A stretch of DNA of 64,000 nt, from positions 1 through 64,000 of the forward strand of contig NZ_JAUJUJ010000008.1 of assembly GCF_030711595.1 (NCBI RefSeq), given 5' to 3'. Source of the stretch: Stenotrophomonas sp. YIM B06876 (GTDB lineage: Bacteria > Pseudomonadota > Gammaproteobacteria > Xanthomonadales > Xanthomonadaceae). The notes beneath the pieces are model-generated. The model was not told the origin of the DNA and ran no database searches. It saw nothing but the letters and a program-made list of their open reading frames with translations. Of the stretch, positions 37,201-45,525 are shown piece after piece (within the stretch, counting starts at the first letter, position 1; each line of letters begins with the position of its first letter). The translations under genes were made by a program, and so were the position numbers.

Positions 37201-37511
37201 TTCAGCGCCAGGTAGACGCCTTCTTCGGTCTTGGTGCCTTCACCCGGCTTGGTGATGGTGATGTTGTACGGACCACCCACGCGCAGACCGCGGGCGTTGT
37301 AGCGACCAGCCGCATCGGTCGTGGCACGGCTGACGGTGCCGGACTCGACGTGCGTGATGGTGACTTCCGCGCCTGCCACAGGCTGGCCTGCGGAAGACAG
37401 GACCTGGCCGCCGACACCGGCGGAGGTGCTCTGGGCAAAGGCGGGAGCAGCGGCAAGCGCGGCCACGAGGCCAAGAGCAAGCTTGGACATCCTGATGCGT
37501 GGGTGGTTCAT
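34272..37511 (-). CDS. TonB-dependent receptor, Oar-like, with carboxypeptidase-regulatory-like domain
   Basis: A 1079-residue outer-membrane protein with a signal peptide (cleavage after AFA at about 26). Residues about 30-115 form a CarboxypepD_reg-like beta-sandwich (GQVLSSAGQPVAGAEVTITH). A plug domain follows (FNSISIDGVSASDTFGLEGNN; SSYDVSSPSASGATVNAVTKSGTNEFHGSVYGYMR), then a large beta-barrel rich in Tyr, Asn and Phe ending LQLGFKYKF with terminal Phe. Oar-like receptors of Xanthomonadaceae take up unknown substrates or assist secretion. No TonB, ExbB or regulator adjoins. Confidence 0.9.
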   Translation of the reverse strand: MNHPRIRMSKLALGLVAALAAAPAFAQSTSAGVGGQVLSSAGQPVAGAEVTITHVESGTVSRATTDAAGRYNARGLRVGGPYNITITKPGEGTKTEEGVYLALNQSATVNASLTGDLAAKTLESVQVTAIGGGSEVFSATKMGSGTSIDQVAIESLPSMNGNIQDFMRLDPRVTFIDRASGSISAGGQNPRFNSISIDGVSASDTFGLEGNNMPTKRQPVSMEAIEAIDIKLSSYDVSSPSASGATVNAVTKSGTNEFHGSVYGYMRDGNWFGKNPEGKKFAGFDDERTYGVTFGGPLVKDKLFFFANYENYLQSAPGTDLSGTALGKANAVITDADIARAQQIADKYGFNAGGLSSNGDTELEEYALKIDWNINENHRANVRYSKLDQNKLRVQGMGTSSVSLSSYWYQHQKTVESYVGQVFSDWSDNFSTEFKASYRDFSSVRVTDSTAPSIRVFFGGTEASPSGDSIYLGTEANTQGNTLITKTWDYSGSATWTLGNHDIKFGFNYSDNDIYNYFGANSWGTYTFFGLDNFAAGRYSSYNTSVETAPGSIAAAYASTNLGLFIQDTWYVNNNLTLTYGVRADRPDVDKDPAYNAAASAYFGYNNSKVFDSKFLIQPRVGFNYTFDSDRPTQMRGGVGLFQGDAPQVWISNSFSTTGFNYTSYNFTSFNPAYPFNPDGVNQKDSFPATGGSLGAQNVNFVANNFKLPSVYKANLAFDHELPWYGLVASAEVALTRVKDGLYYQSLNIGKVPVPGDGPVPAFIGPDGREMYYNPGKVGPWGSGDARFGRNTAYNNVFLIDNTDRGGTNQVTVSLTKPWSMDSDWSWNLGYTYTRAKEVGSLTSSTASSGWGYQYGFNANDGAQTTARYEIRDRVSGSLNWKHNFFGDYQTRVGMVYEGRSGRPFSYVYVNDANGDSRTANDLFYVPNRGDVLFGSYVNGKFVADAAMEQRFFEWLEANPSLAGYKGRVAPANDFRTSWINTFDVRISQDLPGFMKGHKSEIWLDIQNVGNLLNKKWGNIYDYGFFADARVASLLGMEGGKYVYNFNRADAPTIANNDADGFDTGVSQWSLQLGFKYKF

Positions 37512-37639
37512 TTTTTGGGTAGCCTCGACACGAGTTAGCGATTGAGAAAGAGAAAAACGCGATCCATCAGCCCCAGGGTCGACTGGGCGCCTGATCGGCT
37601 TGAATCTGGGATACCTTCCGGCGCGGTTTCAGCCGCAAC

Positions 37640-37665
37640 GGTTAACAGTAGGTTAACACAATATA
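37640..37665 (-). promoter_or_regulatory. Promoter element and GGTTAACA repeat before the receptor gene
   Basis: On the minus strand a -10-like TATATT (37660-37665) is followed at once by two copies of TGTTAACC separated by 3 bases (37651-37658 and 37640-37647). The two copies lie one helical turn apart across the predicted start point, as an operator would. No good -35 was found. The rest of 37512-37742 holds a 125-base leader with no other signal. Confidence 0.45.
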
Positions 37666-37742
37666 GAGGGATTGTGACGGCGGCATGACGGCAATTACCG
37701 CATCGCAACATAGCGCTATCTCATTGAATCTAATGACATATC

Positions 37743-38336
37743 TCAAGAAGAAAGGCGCAGATATGCGGTAATTCCATCGAGAAACATTTGCACTGAAATA
37801 GCCACCAGCAACATGCCCATCAGCCGTTCCAGCGCACTCAATGCACGCATCCCCAACAGCCGGTACAGCAAGGTGGCCGACATCAGGATTGCCGCTGTCG
37901 CGCCCCACGCCAGCAGCAACGCCAGGCTCCAGTCCCCCAGGCGCCCGGGTTCATTGCTGCCCATCAGCATCACCGCCGCCATTCCCGACGGACCCGCCAC
38001 CAGCGGAATAGCCATCGGCACGATGAACGGCTCACCGTCCGGTATCGCGCCCATCAACCCCTCCGGGCGCGGAAAGATCATGCGGATACCGATCAGGAAC
38101 AGCACGATGCCGCCAGCAATGGCGACCGACTCCTGGCGCAGGTGCATCAGTTCCAGTGCGTATTTGCCGCCCCACAGGAAGGCCATCAGCACGCCGAGTG
38201 CGATCACCAGTTCGCGCACCAGCACGATGCGCTGGCGCCTGGGCGGCAGCGGCCGCAGCAGGCTCAGGAACACCGGGATATTGCCCAGCGGGTCCAAGAT
38301 CAGGAACAGCAGCAGCGCTGCCGAAAGAATCGTCAC
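37743..38336 (-). CDS. MarC-family integral membrane protein
   Basis: A 197-residue protein with six hydrophobic segments and the family motifs LILDPLGNIPVFLSLL at the start and VPMAIPLVAGPSGMAAVML in the middle. MarC proteins are inner-membrane proteins of unsettled function (an antibiotic resistance role was withdrawn for E. coli MarC). It is the last gene of grxD-SDR-marC, its start overlapping the SDR stop by 4 bases. Confidence 0.9.
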   Translation of the reverse strand: MTILSAALLLFLILDPLGNIPVFLSLLRPLPPRRQRIVLVRELVIALGVLMAFLWGGKYALELMHLRQESVAIAGGIVLFLIGIRMIFPRPEGLMGAIPDGEPFIVPMAIPLVAGPSGMAAVMLMGSNEPGRLGDWSLALLLAWGATAAILMSATLLYRLLGMRALSALERLMGMLLVAISVQMFLDGITAYLRLSS

Positions 38337-39076
38337 GCCGTCAGATCCCGCACCCGGCCACGCCAGGCCGCGCCCGCGGGGGCAAGCAGGTTGACGCAGG
38401 CGGCAGCATAGGCGGCCGGGTCGGCGGCGGACATATCCTCGTCATCGACGAACGCGCGTGCGCGCAGCCCGGTGCGCATCGGCCCCGGCTGCACCCCGCA
38501 GACCCGTACCGGGCTGTTGACCAGTTCGTGCTGCAACGACTCCAGCAACCCGCGCAGCCCATGCTGGGCCACGCCATAACCGCCCCAGTAGGCTTGGCCG
38601 ACACGCTGCAGATCGTCCAGGGCGAATACCACCGCCGCATCGTCGCGCTGGCGCAGCAACGGCAGGCAGGCCTGCGTGAGCCAGGCGCGGGCGGTCAGGT
38701 TGATGTGGATTGCGCGGGCAAACGCGGCCGGATCCCCCTGCTCGAACGGGGTCAGCCCCGCAAACTCGGCGGCGCAGTGCAAGACGCCATCCAGCCGCCC
38801 CAACTCGGTCTGCAGCCGCCCGGCCAGGGCGGCGTAATCGTCGGGCACCGCGCCTTCGAGGTCGAGCGGGTACAGCAGCGGCTCGGGACCCGACCGGGCC
38901 ACGCTGTCATAGACGCGATTGAGCTTGGCCACCTTGCGACCGAGCAGCACCACGGTGGCGCCCGCGGCGGCACAGGCCCGGGCGGCGGCGGCACCAAGGC
39001 CGCCAGCGGCGCCGGCGATCAATACCACCCGGCCACGCAATGGCTCCGGGAGTTCCTCCGCCGGCTGCGCGCTCAT
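38333..39076 (-). CDS. SDR-fold protein (YciK-like) with altered active site
   Basis: A 247-residue short-chain dehydrogenase/reductase homologue. The nucleotide-binding GAAGGLG lies at 22-28 and the NLTARAWL segment near 126 matches the NAG/NNL region. The catalytic tetrad is altered: the YxxxK motif reads YGVAQ (Tyr167, Gln171 instead of Lys) and the usual Ser position in FALDDL (about 154) is Asp. Thus it may bind NAD(P) without normal reductase activity. It lies between grxD and marC with 4-base overlaps on both sides. Confidence 0.82.
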   Translation of the reverse strand: MSAQPAEELPEPLRGRVVLIAGAAGGLGAAAARACAAAGATVVLLGRKVAKLNRVYDSVARSGPEPLLYPLDLEGAVPDDYAALAGRLQTELGRLDGVLHCAAEFAGLTPFEQGDPAAFARAIHINLTARAWLTQACLPLLRQRDDAAVVFALDDLQRVGQAYWGGYGVAQHGLRGLLESLQHELVNSPVRVCGVQPGPMRTGLRARAFVDDEDMSAADPAAYAAACVNLLAPAGAAWRGRVRDLTA

Positions 39077-39393
39077 GGCTCCCCCGCCTCGGCCACGATC
39101 CGCTTGAGCTCGCCGGATTCGAGCAGCTCCAGAATGACGTCGCAGCCGCCAATGAACTCGCCATGCATGAAAAACTGGGGGAACGTCGGCCAATTCGAAT
39201 AACGCGGCAGGTTGGCCCGCACTTCCGGAAATTCCAGCACATTGACCGTGCGCAGGTTCGTCGCGCCGGCGGCAAGCAGCGCCTGCGCCGCCCGGCTGGA
39301 ATAACCGCACATCGGATACTGCGGCGTACCTTTCATGAACAGGACGAGCGGGTGATGCTCCACTTCGGCCTGGATCTTCTCCATCACCGGCAT
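39073..39393 (-). CDS. grxD: Monothiol glutaredoxin, Grx4 family
   Basis: A 106-residue monothiol glutaredoxin that carries or transfers [2Fe-2S] clusters with glutathione. The active site reads MCGYS (Cys29) instead of the usual CGFS. The cluster/GSH-binding segments KGTPQYP, WPTFPQFF and GEFIGGCDVI are present. ATG at 39393 is chosen because AGGGAG lies 7 bases upstream. First gene of the three-gene operon; divergent to sodB with a 123-base gap. Confidence 0.92.
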   Translation of the reverse strand: MPVMEKIQAEVEHHPLVLFMKGTPQYPMCGYSSRAAQALLAAGATNLRTVNVLEFPEVRANLPRYSNWPTFPQFFMHGEFIGGCDVILELLESGELKRIVAEAGEP

Positions 39394-39516
39394 TCGAAAT
39401 CTCCCTGCTGATGCGAACGAACAGCCTGCCCGGGTCGGATAGACTTTCCCGCAGCTGCCAATTGTAAGCCGGCGCGGCGAAGTAGCGGTGCCCCTTCCCT
39501 CAAAATGATACGGACC

Positions 39517-40095
39517 ATGCCCGTCGAATTGCTCGAACTGCCCTACGCCCGCACCTCCCTTCAGCCACATCTGTCAGCGGCGTGTCTCGACCTGCATCAC
39601 GGCCGGCACCATCGCGGCTATGTCGATGCGGTCAATGCCCGCATCGCCAATACCGAACTGGCCGACCTGCCGCTTGCCGACATCGTCCGCCACAGCCAGG
39701 GATCGCTGTTCGAGGCCGCGGCACAGGCCTGGAACCACGAGTTCTTCTGGCAGTGCCTGCATCCGCGCGGCGGCGGTGAGCCGAGCGGCCCGCTGGCCGA
39801 AGGCATCGCCCGCAGCTTCGGCGACACCCGGCGGATGCGCGAGGAATTCAACAGGGTCGCGCTGGCGCTGTTCGGCTCGGGCTGGGCGTGGCTGGTCCAG
39901 CATCCGGATGGCTCGCTGGCGGTGCTGGCAACCCGCAACGCCGGCACCCGGTTGACCGGGGCCAGCCGCGCCCTGCTCGCCTGCGACCTGTGGGAGCACG
40001 CTTATTACACCGACTTCCAGAACGAGCGCGCGCGCTATCTGGAAGCCTTCTGGAAGCTGGTGAACTGGGATTTCGCCAGCGCCCAGCTGCGCTGA
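39517..40095 (+). CDS. sodB: Superoxide dismutase, Fe/Mn type
   Basis: A 192-residue enzyme that dismutates superoxide. Metal ligands are His27, His74 (AWNHEFFW), Asp157 and His161 (CDLWEHAYY), and the second-shell Tyr35 is conserved. The sequence resembles iron SodB in length and in the AWNHEFFW segment, but metal choice is not certain. The family NAGTPLT segment reads NAGTRLT. The start is the ATG at 39517 (MPVELLELPY). Confidence 0.93.
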   Translation: MPVELLELPYARTSLQPHLSAACLDLHHGRHHRGYVDAVNARIANTELADLPLADIVRHSQGSLFEAAAQAWNHEFFWQCLHPRGGGEPSGPLAEGIARSFGDTRRMREEFNRVALALFGSGWAWLVQHPDGSLAVLATRNAGTRLTGASRALLACDLWEHAYYTDFQNERARYLEAFWKLVNWDFASAQLR

Positions 40096-40128
40096 GTCGA
40101 CCGGGCCGGCCGCTCGCGCCCGGCAAGA

Positions 40129-40464
40129 TCAGCCGTGCGCGGCAACCGCATCCAGCACACGGGCCGAATACACCAGCGCGGCACCGGCATTGAGCGCCAC
40201 CGCTACCGCCAACGCCTCGGCGATTTCCTCGCGACTGGCGCCGTGCTTCAGGGCCGCATCCACGTGCGTGGTGATGCAGCCGTCGCAGCGGGTGGTCACC
40301 GCCACCGCCAGCGCGATCAGCTCGCGGGTCCTGGCATCCAGATGCCCGGTCTGCGCCCCGGCATCGCTCAACGTGACGTAGCCCTTGACCGTGTCGGGCG
40401 ACAGCTTCCCGAATTCGCCAATCCGGCTCTTCAACTCTGTGCGGTAATCATTCCAGTCCAACAT
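40129..40464 (-). CDS. Carboxymuconolactone decarboxylase (AhpD-like) family protein
   Basis: A 111-residue all-helical protein of the CMD family. The AhpD-type redox motif CDGC with a following His (Cys60, Cys63, His67) indicates thiol-dependent peroxide or alkylhydroperoxide chemistry rather than decarboxylation. ATG at 40464 fits the usual length. It is convergent with sodB, with only 33 bases and a weak CCGGGC/GCCCGG hairpin between the stops. An antioxidant role alongside SodB is plausible. Confidence 0.85.
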   Translation of the reverse strand: MLDWNDYRTELKSRIGEFGKLSPDTVKGYVTLSDAGAQTGHLDARTRELIALAVAVTTRCDGCITTHVDAALKHGASREEIAEALAVAVALNAGAALVYSARVLDAVAAHG

Positions 40465-40536
40465 GACGCGGCCTCCACAGGATCCGTGAAGGACGCTAGC
40501 AAACGCGGCATTCAATCCGCGCAAACAAAACCGCGT

Positions 40537-41679
40537 TCAGGAACGCAGTATCGCAACCACCGGCGCGACCTGCTCCGCGCGCCCCAGGCCCTGCCCCACC
40601 CGCTCCAGCGCATCGGCCAGGGCGGCGGCAGTATCCTCGCGCAAGGTGGCGTGGCCGACCTTGCGCCCCGCCCGCGGCTGCTTGCCGTAGTCATGCCAGT
40701 GACCGGCCGGCTCGGACAGCACGGCAATCGCCGCCGGCATCTGCCCGATCCAGTTCAGCATGCAGGCATGGCCCAGCATCCGGGTATCGCCCAATGGCCA
40801 GCCGAGCACGGCACGCAGGTGATTCTCGAATTGCGAGGTTTCGGCGCCTTCGCAGGTCCAATGCCCCGAGTTGTGCACCCGGGGCGCCATCTCGTTGGCC
40901 AGCAGCTCGCCGTCACGGCAGAACAGCTCCAATGCGAACACGCCGACATAGTCCAGGTGCTCGGCCACCTGCCGGGCATAACCGATCGCGACATCGTGCT
41001 GGCCGGGAGCAACCGGGGCCGGCGCCAGACTGGCCGACAACACGCCGTCCACGTGCCAGTTCCGGGTCAACGGCCATGCGCGGAATTCACCATCGCGCCC
41101 GCGCACCGCGACCACGCTGAGCTCCTGCTCGAAGGCGACAAAGCCCTCCAGGATCAGCCCGGTCACCTCGACCTGCGCACCTAACGCCTGCCACGCCAGA
41201 TCGATATCGGCCTGCTCACGGATGCGGAACTGGCCCTTGCCGTCGTAGCCCAACCGTCGGGTCTTGACGATGCACGGCAGACCGAACTCGGCCACTTTGG
41301 CGGCCAGTTCGTCACGACTGCGGATATCGGCAAACGGCGGCAGTGGAATTCCCAGCTGCCGGAACAGGGTCTTTTCACTGAGCCGGTCCTGCGCCAGCGC
41401 CAACGCGGCGGGCGCGGGAAAGACCGGCACCCGCTCGGCCAACCACTGGGCCCCGGCTGCCGGCACGTTCTCGAAATCGAACGTGACCACATCCACCTTG
41501 GTGGCAAATTCGGCCAGGGCGAGCGGGTCATCGAACTCGCCCACCTGCAACGGCGCCACGTGTCCGGCGCAGGCATCGGCGGCCGGATCGAACACCACGA
41601 AACGCAGCCCCAGCGGCGCTCCGGCCAACACCAGCATGCGCGCGAGCTGGCCACCGCCCAGGATTCCAACCGTGATCAT
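40537..41679 (-). CDS. purK: 5-(carboxyamino)imidazole ribonucleotide synthase
   Basis: A 380-residue ATP-grasp enzyme that carboxylates AIR to N5-CAIR in purine synthesis. It shows [12 protein letters not shown] at the start, [13 protein letters not shown] in the ATP-grasp loop and [25 protein letters not shown] for the metal and product site. It overlaps the purE stop by 4 bases (ATGA) and follows it. Confidence 0.97.
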   Translation of the reverse strand: MITVGILGGGQLARMLVLAGAPLGLRFVVFDPAADACAGHVAPLQVGEFDDPLALAEFATKVDVVTFDFENVPAAGAQWLAERVPVFPAPAALALAQDRLSEKTLFRQLGIPLPPFADIRSRDELAAKVAEFGLPCIVKTRRLGYDGKGQFRIREQADIDLAWQALGAQVEVTGLILEGFVAFEQELSVVAVRGRDGEFRAWPLTRNWHVDGVLSASLAPAPVAPGQHDVAIGYARQVAEHLDYVGVFALELFCRDGELLANEMAPRVHNSGHWTCEGAETSQFENHLRAVLGWPLGDTRMLGHACMLNWIGQMPAAIAVLSEPAGHWHDYGKQPRAGRKVGHATLREDTAAALADALERVGQGLGRAEQVAPVVAILRS

Positions 41680-42179
41680 AGGCGCGGGTCGTCGCTGGCC
41701 ATGACATCTTCGGTCTGCCGGGCGCGGAACGCCGCCAGCGCCTGACCGATGGCCGGTTGCTCAACGGCCAGCAGCGCGGCAGCGAACAGCGCCGCATTGG
41801 AAGCACCGGCATTGCCGATGGCAAACGTGGCCACCGGAATACCCGCAGGCATCTGTACGATCGACAGCAGCGAATCCATGCCGTTGAGCGTCCTGGACTG
41901 CACCGGCACGCCCAGCACCGGCACCGCGGTCTTGGCCGCCAGCATGCCCGGAAGATGGGCCGCGCCACCGGCACCGGCGATGATCGCCCGCAAGCCGCGG
42001 GTCGATGCCTGCTCGGCATAGGTGAACAGCACATCGGGCGTGCGATGCGCCGAAACCACTTTCACTTCATAGGGAATACCCAGCGCATCGAGCTTCTGGG
42101 CGGCGTGCTGCATGGTTTCCCAGTCGGAACGGGAGCCCATGACGATGCCGACAAGCGGCGCGGATTGGTTGGGGGTCAT
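41676..42179 (-). CDS. purE: N5-carboxyaminoimidazole ribonucleotide mutase
   Basis: A 167-residue class I PurE that isomerises N5-CAIR to CAIR. The signature [12 protein letters not shown] and SAHRTPD are present, as is the [13 protein letters not shown] segment. Translationally coupled to purK. Divergent from the Trm112-like gene with 59 bases between. Confidence 0.97.
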   Translation of the reverse strand: MTPNQSAPLVGIVMGSRSDWETMQHAAQKLDALGIPYEVKVVSAHRTPDVLFTYAEQASTRGLRAIIAGAGGAAHLPGMLAAKTAVPVLGVPVQSRTLNGMDSLLSIVQMPAGIPVATFAIGNAGASNAALFAAALLAVEQPAIGQALAAFRARQTEDVMASDDPRL

Positions 42180-42238
42180 TGGCCGTCACCTGCCTCAAAG
42201 ACGTATTCTAGCCATCTTCCACGCAAGACCAAGACCAG

Positions 42239-42508
42239 ATGGATCGCAAACTGCTCGACCTGCTGTGCTCCCCCGATACCCGCCAGCCGCTTTTCCAACT
42301 GGAATCCAGCGGGCTTGAAGCGCTCAATCGCGCCATCGCCGCCGGCGGCATCGTCAACGCCGAGGGCGTCGCCGTCACCGCGCCCTGGCGCGAGGCGCTG
42401 GTCACCCGCGACCGTAAACAGCTGTTCCGGGTGGACGATGGCATCCCGGTACTGCTGGCCGAAGAAGCGGTCGCCACCGCACAGATCGCCGGCTTTCCGG
42501 CAAAGTAA
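42239..42508 (+). CDS. Trm112-like protein (UPF0434)
   Basis: An 89-residue protein of the YcaR/Trm112 family: MDRKLLDLLCSP at the start and FRVDDGIPVLLAEEA at the end are conserved. The zinc-binding CxxC of other members is incomplete (one Cys, CSPDTRQ), and there is an Ala-rich insert of about 20-25 residues between the two halves. Bacterial relatives may support methyltransferases or have other roles. Its stop overlaps the nadC start (TAATG). Confidence 0.85.
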   Translation: MDRKLLDLLCSPDTRQPLFQLESSGLEALNRAIAAGGIVNAEGVAVTAPWREALVTRDRKQLFRVDDGIPVLLAEEAVATAQIAGFPAK

Positions 42509-43365
42509 TGGCGCCGCATCCGCCGACCGCGCCCGCCCAGGCGCTGATTGAAGCCGATGTCGCCCGCGCCTTGGCCGAAGACATCGGCAGCGGCGACGTT
42601 ACCGCTGCCCTGTTGCCTGATACCGCCGACTGCGCCTACCTGCTGTGCAAGCAGGACGCGGTGATTGCCGGCCGCCCGTGGTTCGACGCCACCCATCGCG
42701 CCCTCGATCCGGATGTGCGGATCGACTGGCGCGTAGCGGAAGGCGGCCACGTCAGCGCCGGCACCGTGCTGGCCATATTGCGCGGCCGCAGCCGCAGCCT
42801 GGTCAGCGCCGAGCGCACCTCGTTGAACTTCCTGCAGACGCTGTCCGGCACTGCCACCACCACCGCGCACTACGTCGCCGCCGTGGCTGGCACCGGCACC
42901 CGTATCCTCGACACGCGCAAGACCCTGCCCGGCCTGCGCCTGGCACAGAAGTACGCGGTGCGCTGTGGCGGTGGCGACAACCATCGCATCGGCCTGTTCG
43001 ACACGGTGATGCTGAAGGAAAACCACATCCGTGCGGCCGGCTCGCTCACTGCCGCCGTACACGCGGCACGCGCGCACTACCCCTCGCTGCCCCTCGTGGT
43101 GGAAGTCGAAGACCTCACGCAGCTGCGCGAGGCACTGGCAGCCGGCTGCGAGCGGATCCTGATCGACGATTTCGAACCGGACATGCGCCGCGAAGCGGTG
43201 CGTATCACCGCCGGCCGGATTCCGCTGGAAGTCTCCGGCAGTGTCGATCTGCGCGGCCTGCGTGCCATTGCCGAAGACGGCGTGGACTGCATCTCCATCG
43301 GCGGGCTGACCAAGCACGTCCAGGCGATCGACCTGTCGCTGAAGCTCGGGCCAGCGCCCGACTGA
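42508..43365 (+). CDS. nadC: Nicotinate-nucleotide pyrophosphorylase (carboxylating)
   Basis: A 285-residue quinolinate phosphoribosyltransferase in NAD synthesis. The diagnostic segments are RTSLNFLQTLSGTATTT, DTRKTLPGLRLAQKYAVRCGGGDNHRIGLFD, LKENHI and EVSGSVDLRGLRAIAEDGVDCISIGGLTK. It is coupled to the Trm112-like gene. Confidence 0.97.
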   Translation: MAPHPPTAPAQALIEADVARALAEDIGSGDVTAALLPDTADCAYLLCKQDAVIAGRPWFDATHRALDPDVRIDWRVAEGGHVSAGTVLAILRGRSRSLVSAERTSLNFLQTLSGTATTTAHYVAAVAGTGTRILDTRKTLPGLRLAQKYAVRCGGGDNHRIGLFDTVMLKENHIRAAGSLTAAVHAARAHYPSLPLVVEVEDLTQLREALAAGCERILIDDFEPDMRREAVRITAGRIPLEVSGSVDLRGLRAIAEDGVDCISIGGLTKHVQAIDLSLKLGPAPD

Positions 43366-43425
43366 TTTCACGACCCGGGCACGGTCGTTTCTGCAACGCT
43401 GGTCCGCCCCGTCGAGGAGCGCGCC

Positions 43426-44433
43426 ATGGCGTACAGAAACTGCTTGTGGTTGCTCGTGCTGCTGGCCCCGGCCCTCAGCGCAACCGCGGCGGAAGTCTGC
43501 GATATCCCGCCGCGATACGGCCTCAGCAGCGTTGCCGTGGCGGTGGTGCGCGCCGCCTGCGACGAACACCGGCTCTGGTTCCGGCCGTTCATCGACCGCG
43601 ACGGCCGCATCGCCAGCCTCAGCGTGACCGAGGCGGAAAGCGAAAATCTCGCCGACAACGGCCTGATCGCCTGGCAACGCGTCGCCGGTTACTGGCGCGA
43701 AAGCAGCACCCTGGCCGCCATGGGCGCCATCCCGGGTGCACAAAGCTGTTTTGCGGCTCCCGGCGCGCGTTATACCGACAGCGACTGCCGCAGCTTCCTG
43801 GTCGACAACCCCTGGTCGGCCGCGTTCATCTCCTGGGTGATGACCCGTGCCGGTACGCCCGGTTTTGTCCGCTCCCCGCGCCATATCGATTACATCCGCG
43901 CCGCCTATCAGAGCAACACGTCCCGGGACGGCCCCTATCGGCTGACCGACCCGATGACGGAAAAGCCTGCTCCGGGCGACCTGCTGTGCTTCCTTCGCGA
44001 TCGCAGCAATTCACTGAGTTACAGCGACCTGCTCACGGCATTGGCCACTGGCGGCGCCGGCAACTGGAAATCCCACTGCGAAGTGGTGGTTGCCGCCAAT
44101 GTCGGCGGCGACCGCACGCTGTATCTGGTCGGCGGCAACGTCGCCAACACCGTCGCCATGCGGATGCTGACGCTGGACCGCCCTGGCAGGATCCAGCCGC
44201 CCTTGGCCGGCGCCCCGCTCGATGCGACCCTCGAACAACGCTGCTCACCCGGGCAGGAGGACGAGTGCAACCTCAACCGGCAGGACTGGGTGGCGCTGTT
44301 GAAGTTGCGTGTGACAACTCCGGCGCCGGCACCAACGCCAGCGCCGACGACATCGCCCACCAATCCGCAGAGCGGGCGGCTGCCGGCAGTCGCCACACCC
44401 GTTCGGCCCCCGGACATCCCGGCAAGGCGCTGA
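43426..44433 (+). CDS. DUF2272 domain-containing exported protein
   Basis: A 335-residue protein with a signal peptide of about 22 residues. The body matches DUF2272 (PF10030), thought to be a papain/NlpC-like fold: NPWSAAFISWVMTRAG at about 128-143, PAPGDLLCF at about 184, and SHCEVVV with the candidate His at about 223. In NlpC/CHAP relatives the first motif carries a Cys; here it is Ser. A Pro/Thr-rich tail (about 285-335) follows. Function is unknown; cell wall hydrolysis is a guess. Confidence 0.7.
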   Translation: MAYRNCLWLLVLLAPALSATAAEVCDIPPRYGLSSVAVAVVRAACDEHRLWFRPFIDRDGRIASLSVTEAESENLADNGLIAWQRVAGYWRESSTLAAMGAIPGAQSCFAAPGARYTDSDCRSFLVDNPWSAAFISWVMTRAGTPGFVRSPRHIDYIRAAYQSNTSRDGPYRLTDPMTEKPAPGDLLCFLRDRSNSLSYSDLLTALATGGAGNWKSHCEVVVAANVGGDRTLYLVGGNVANTVAMRMLTLDRPGRIQPPLAGAPLDATLEQRCSPGQEDECNLNRQDWVALLKLRVTTPAPAPTPAPTTSPTNPQSGRLPAVATPVRPPDIPARR

Positions 44434-44536
44434 CGCACCACGATCGCCGCGCCCGACCCCACCGTCGCGTCCCTCCCACAAATTTCACGGCGCCGCCCCG
44501 GTTCCTCTTTTGGCTCCAGCCCCCTAAAGTGGCGGC

Positions 44537-44878
44537 ATGCCTAGCCTTATTCTGCTGATGATTGCCGGCGCTGCCGGTTACGCGTTCTGGAACTCCTCGC
44601 GCGCCGCGGCCGAGCGTGCCGGCGAACTGGGGCGCAATGCCTGCCAGGCCGCCGATGTGCAGTGGCTGGACCAGAGCGCGCACGCCACCGGGCTGCGCCT
44701 CTGCCGCATGCCCAACGGCTGGCTGGGGTTCGAGCGCACCTTCCGCTTCGAGTACTCCCACGATGGCACCGATCGCCACAGCGGCCGGATGGTGTTGCGC
44801 GGCGACCAGCTGGTCTCGTTCGCCGGCCCGTCCGCCGCGCGGGTCAGCCAAATCGAAAAAAGCATCGACGCCGGCTGA
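44537..44878 (+). CDS. DUF3301 domain-containing protein
   Basis: A 113-residue protein with an N-terminal hydrophobic segment (about 3-20) followed by CQAADVQWLDQSAHATGLRLCR and RTFRFEYSHDGTDRHSGRMVLRG, the pattern of DUF3301 (PF11743). Probably a membrane-anchored periplasmic or cytoplasmic small domain of unknown role. It ends about 85 bases before a bidirectional terminator shared with sspB. Confidence 0.75.
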   Translation: MPSLILLMIAGAAGYAFWNSSRAAAERAGELGRNACQAADVQWLDQSAHATGLRLCRMPNGWLGFERTFRFEYSHDGTDRHSGRMVLRGDQLVSFAGPSAARVSQIEKSIDAG

Positions 44879-44964
44879 ATCTGCCGCACCGCCACGCCTT
44901 TCGCTGGCTGCTCCACGGAGTCCTGCCGCCACAACGAGCGTGTCCACGCACTTTTGAACAGCCA

Positions 44965-44992
44965 TGGAAAAGGCGGCCAACGGCCGCCTTTC
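44965..44992. terminator. Bidirectional terminator between DUF3301 gene and sspB
   Basis: GGAAAAGGCGGCC and GGCCGCCTTTCC form a long stem with an AAC loop. The stem itself carries A-rich and T-rich ends, so it can act for both converging genes. Confidence 0.7.
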
Positions 44993-45008
44993 CAGTGGTG
45001 TCTCCAGA

Positions 45009-45443
45009 CTATTTGACGACCCGCAGATGTGGACGTTTGCCCGCCACAGGGATGTCATCCGGCGGACCGGGCGGGGGCGGCATATCGTCATCCGGCGGAC
45101 TGTCGCTACCGGCAATATCGTCCGGCAACGCCATCCCGTGCCCGGTTTCGCGCGCGTACACCGCCAGAATCGCAGCAATCGGCACGCTTACCGGAAAACT
45201 GACCCCGGAAAAACGCGCGGTGAAGCTGAGCGTTTCATTGTCGATATGCAGCCGCATTACGGCGCGCTCGGCAATATTGAGCACCACGCGACCGTCATTC
45301 ACCGCGCTGGCCGGCACCTGCACACCCGCCACACCGGCGTCCACCATGACATGCGGGGTCATCCCGTTGTCGTTGATCCACTCCACCAGCGCCCGCAGCA
45401 GGTACGGGCGATGGCTGCTCATGCGAAAATTTTCTTCAGTCAT
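45009..45443 (-). CDS. sspB: ClpXP protease specificity-enhancing factor
   Basis: A 144-residue adaptor that brings ssrA-tagged proteins to ClpXP. The N-terminal dimer domain (SHRPYLLRALVEWINDNGMTPHVMVDA) is clear, followed by an acidic/Pro linker and the C-terminal ClpX-binding tail HLRVVK. I use the ATG at 45443 by family length; ATG at 45422 is the alternative. Neither has a strong Shine-Dalgarno. Located behind sspA, as usual. Confidence 0.92.
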   Translation of the reverse strand: MTEENFRMSSHRPYLLRALVEWINDNGMTPHVMVDAGVAGVQVPASAVNDGRVVLNIAERAVMRLHIDNETLSFTARFSGVSFPVSVPIAAILAVYARETGHGMALPDDIAGSDSPPDDDMPPPPGPPDDIPVAGKRPHLRVVK

Positions 45444-45525
45444 GTGACAAGTGTACGCGGCAACCCCGTGCATCCACAGCGGTCGGCAGCGGCCGATAAG
45501 TCGGCATACAGCCGGCCGATGCCGA

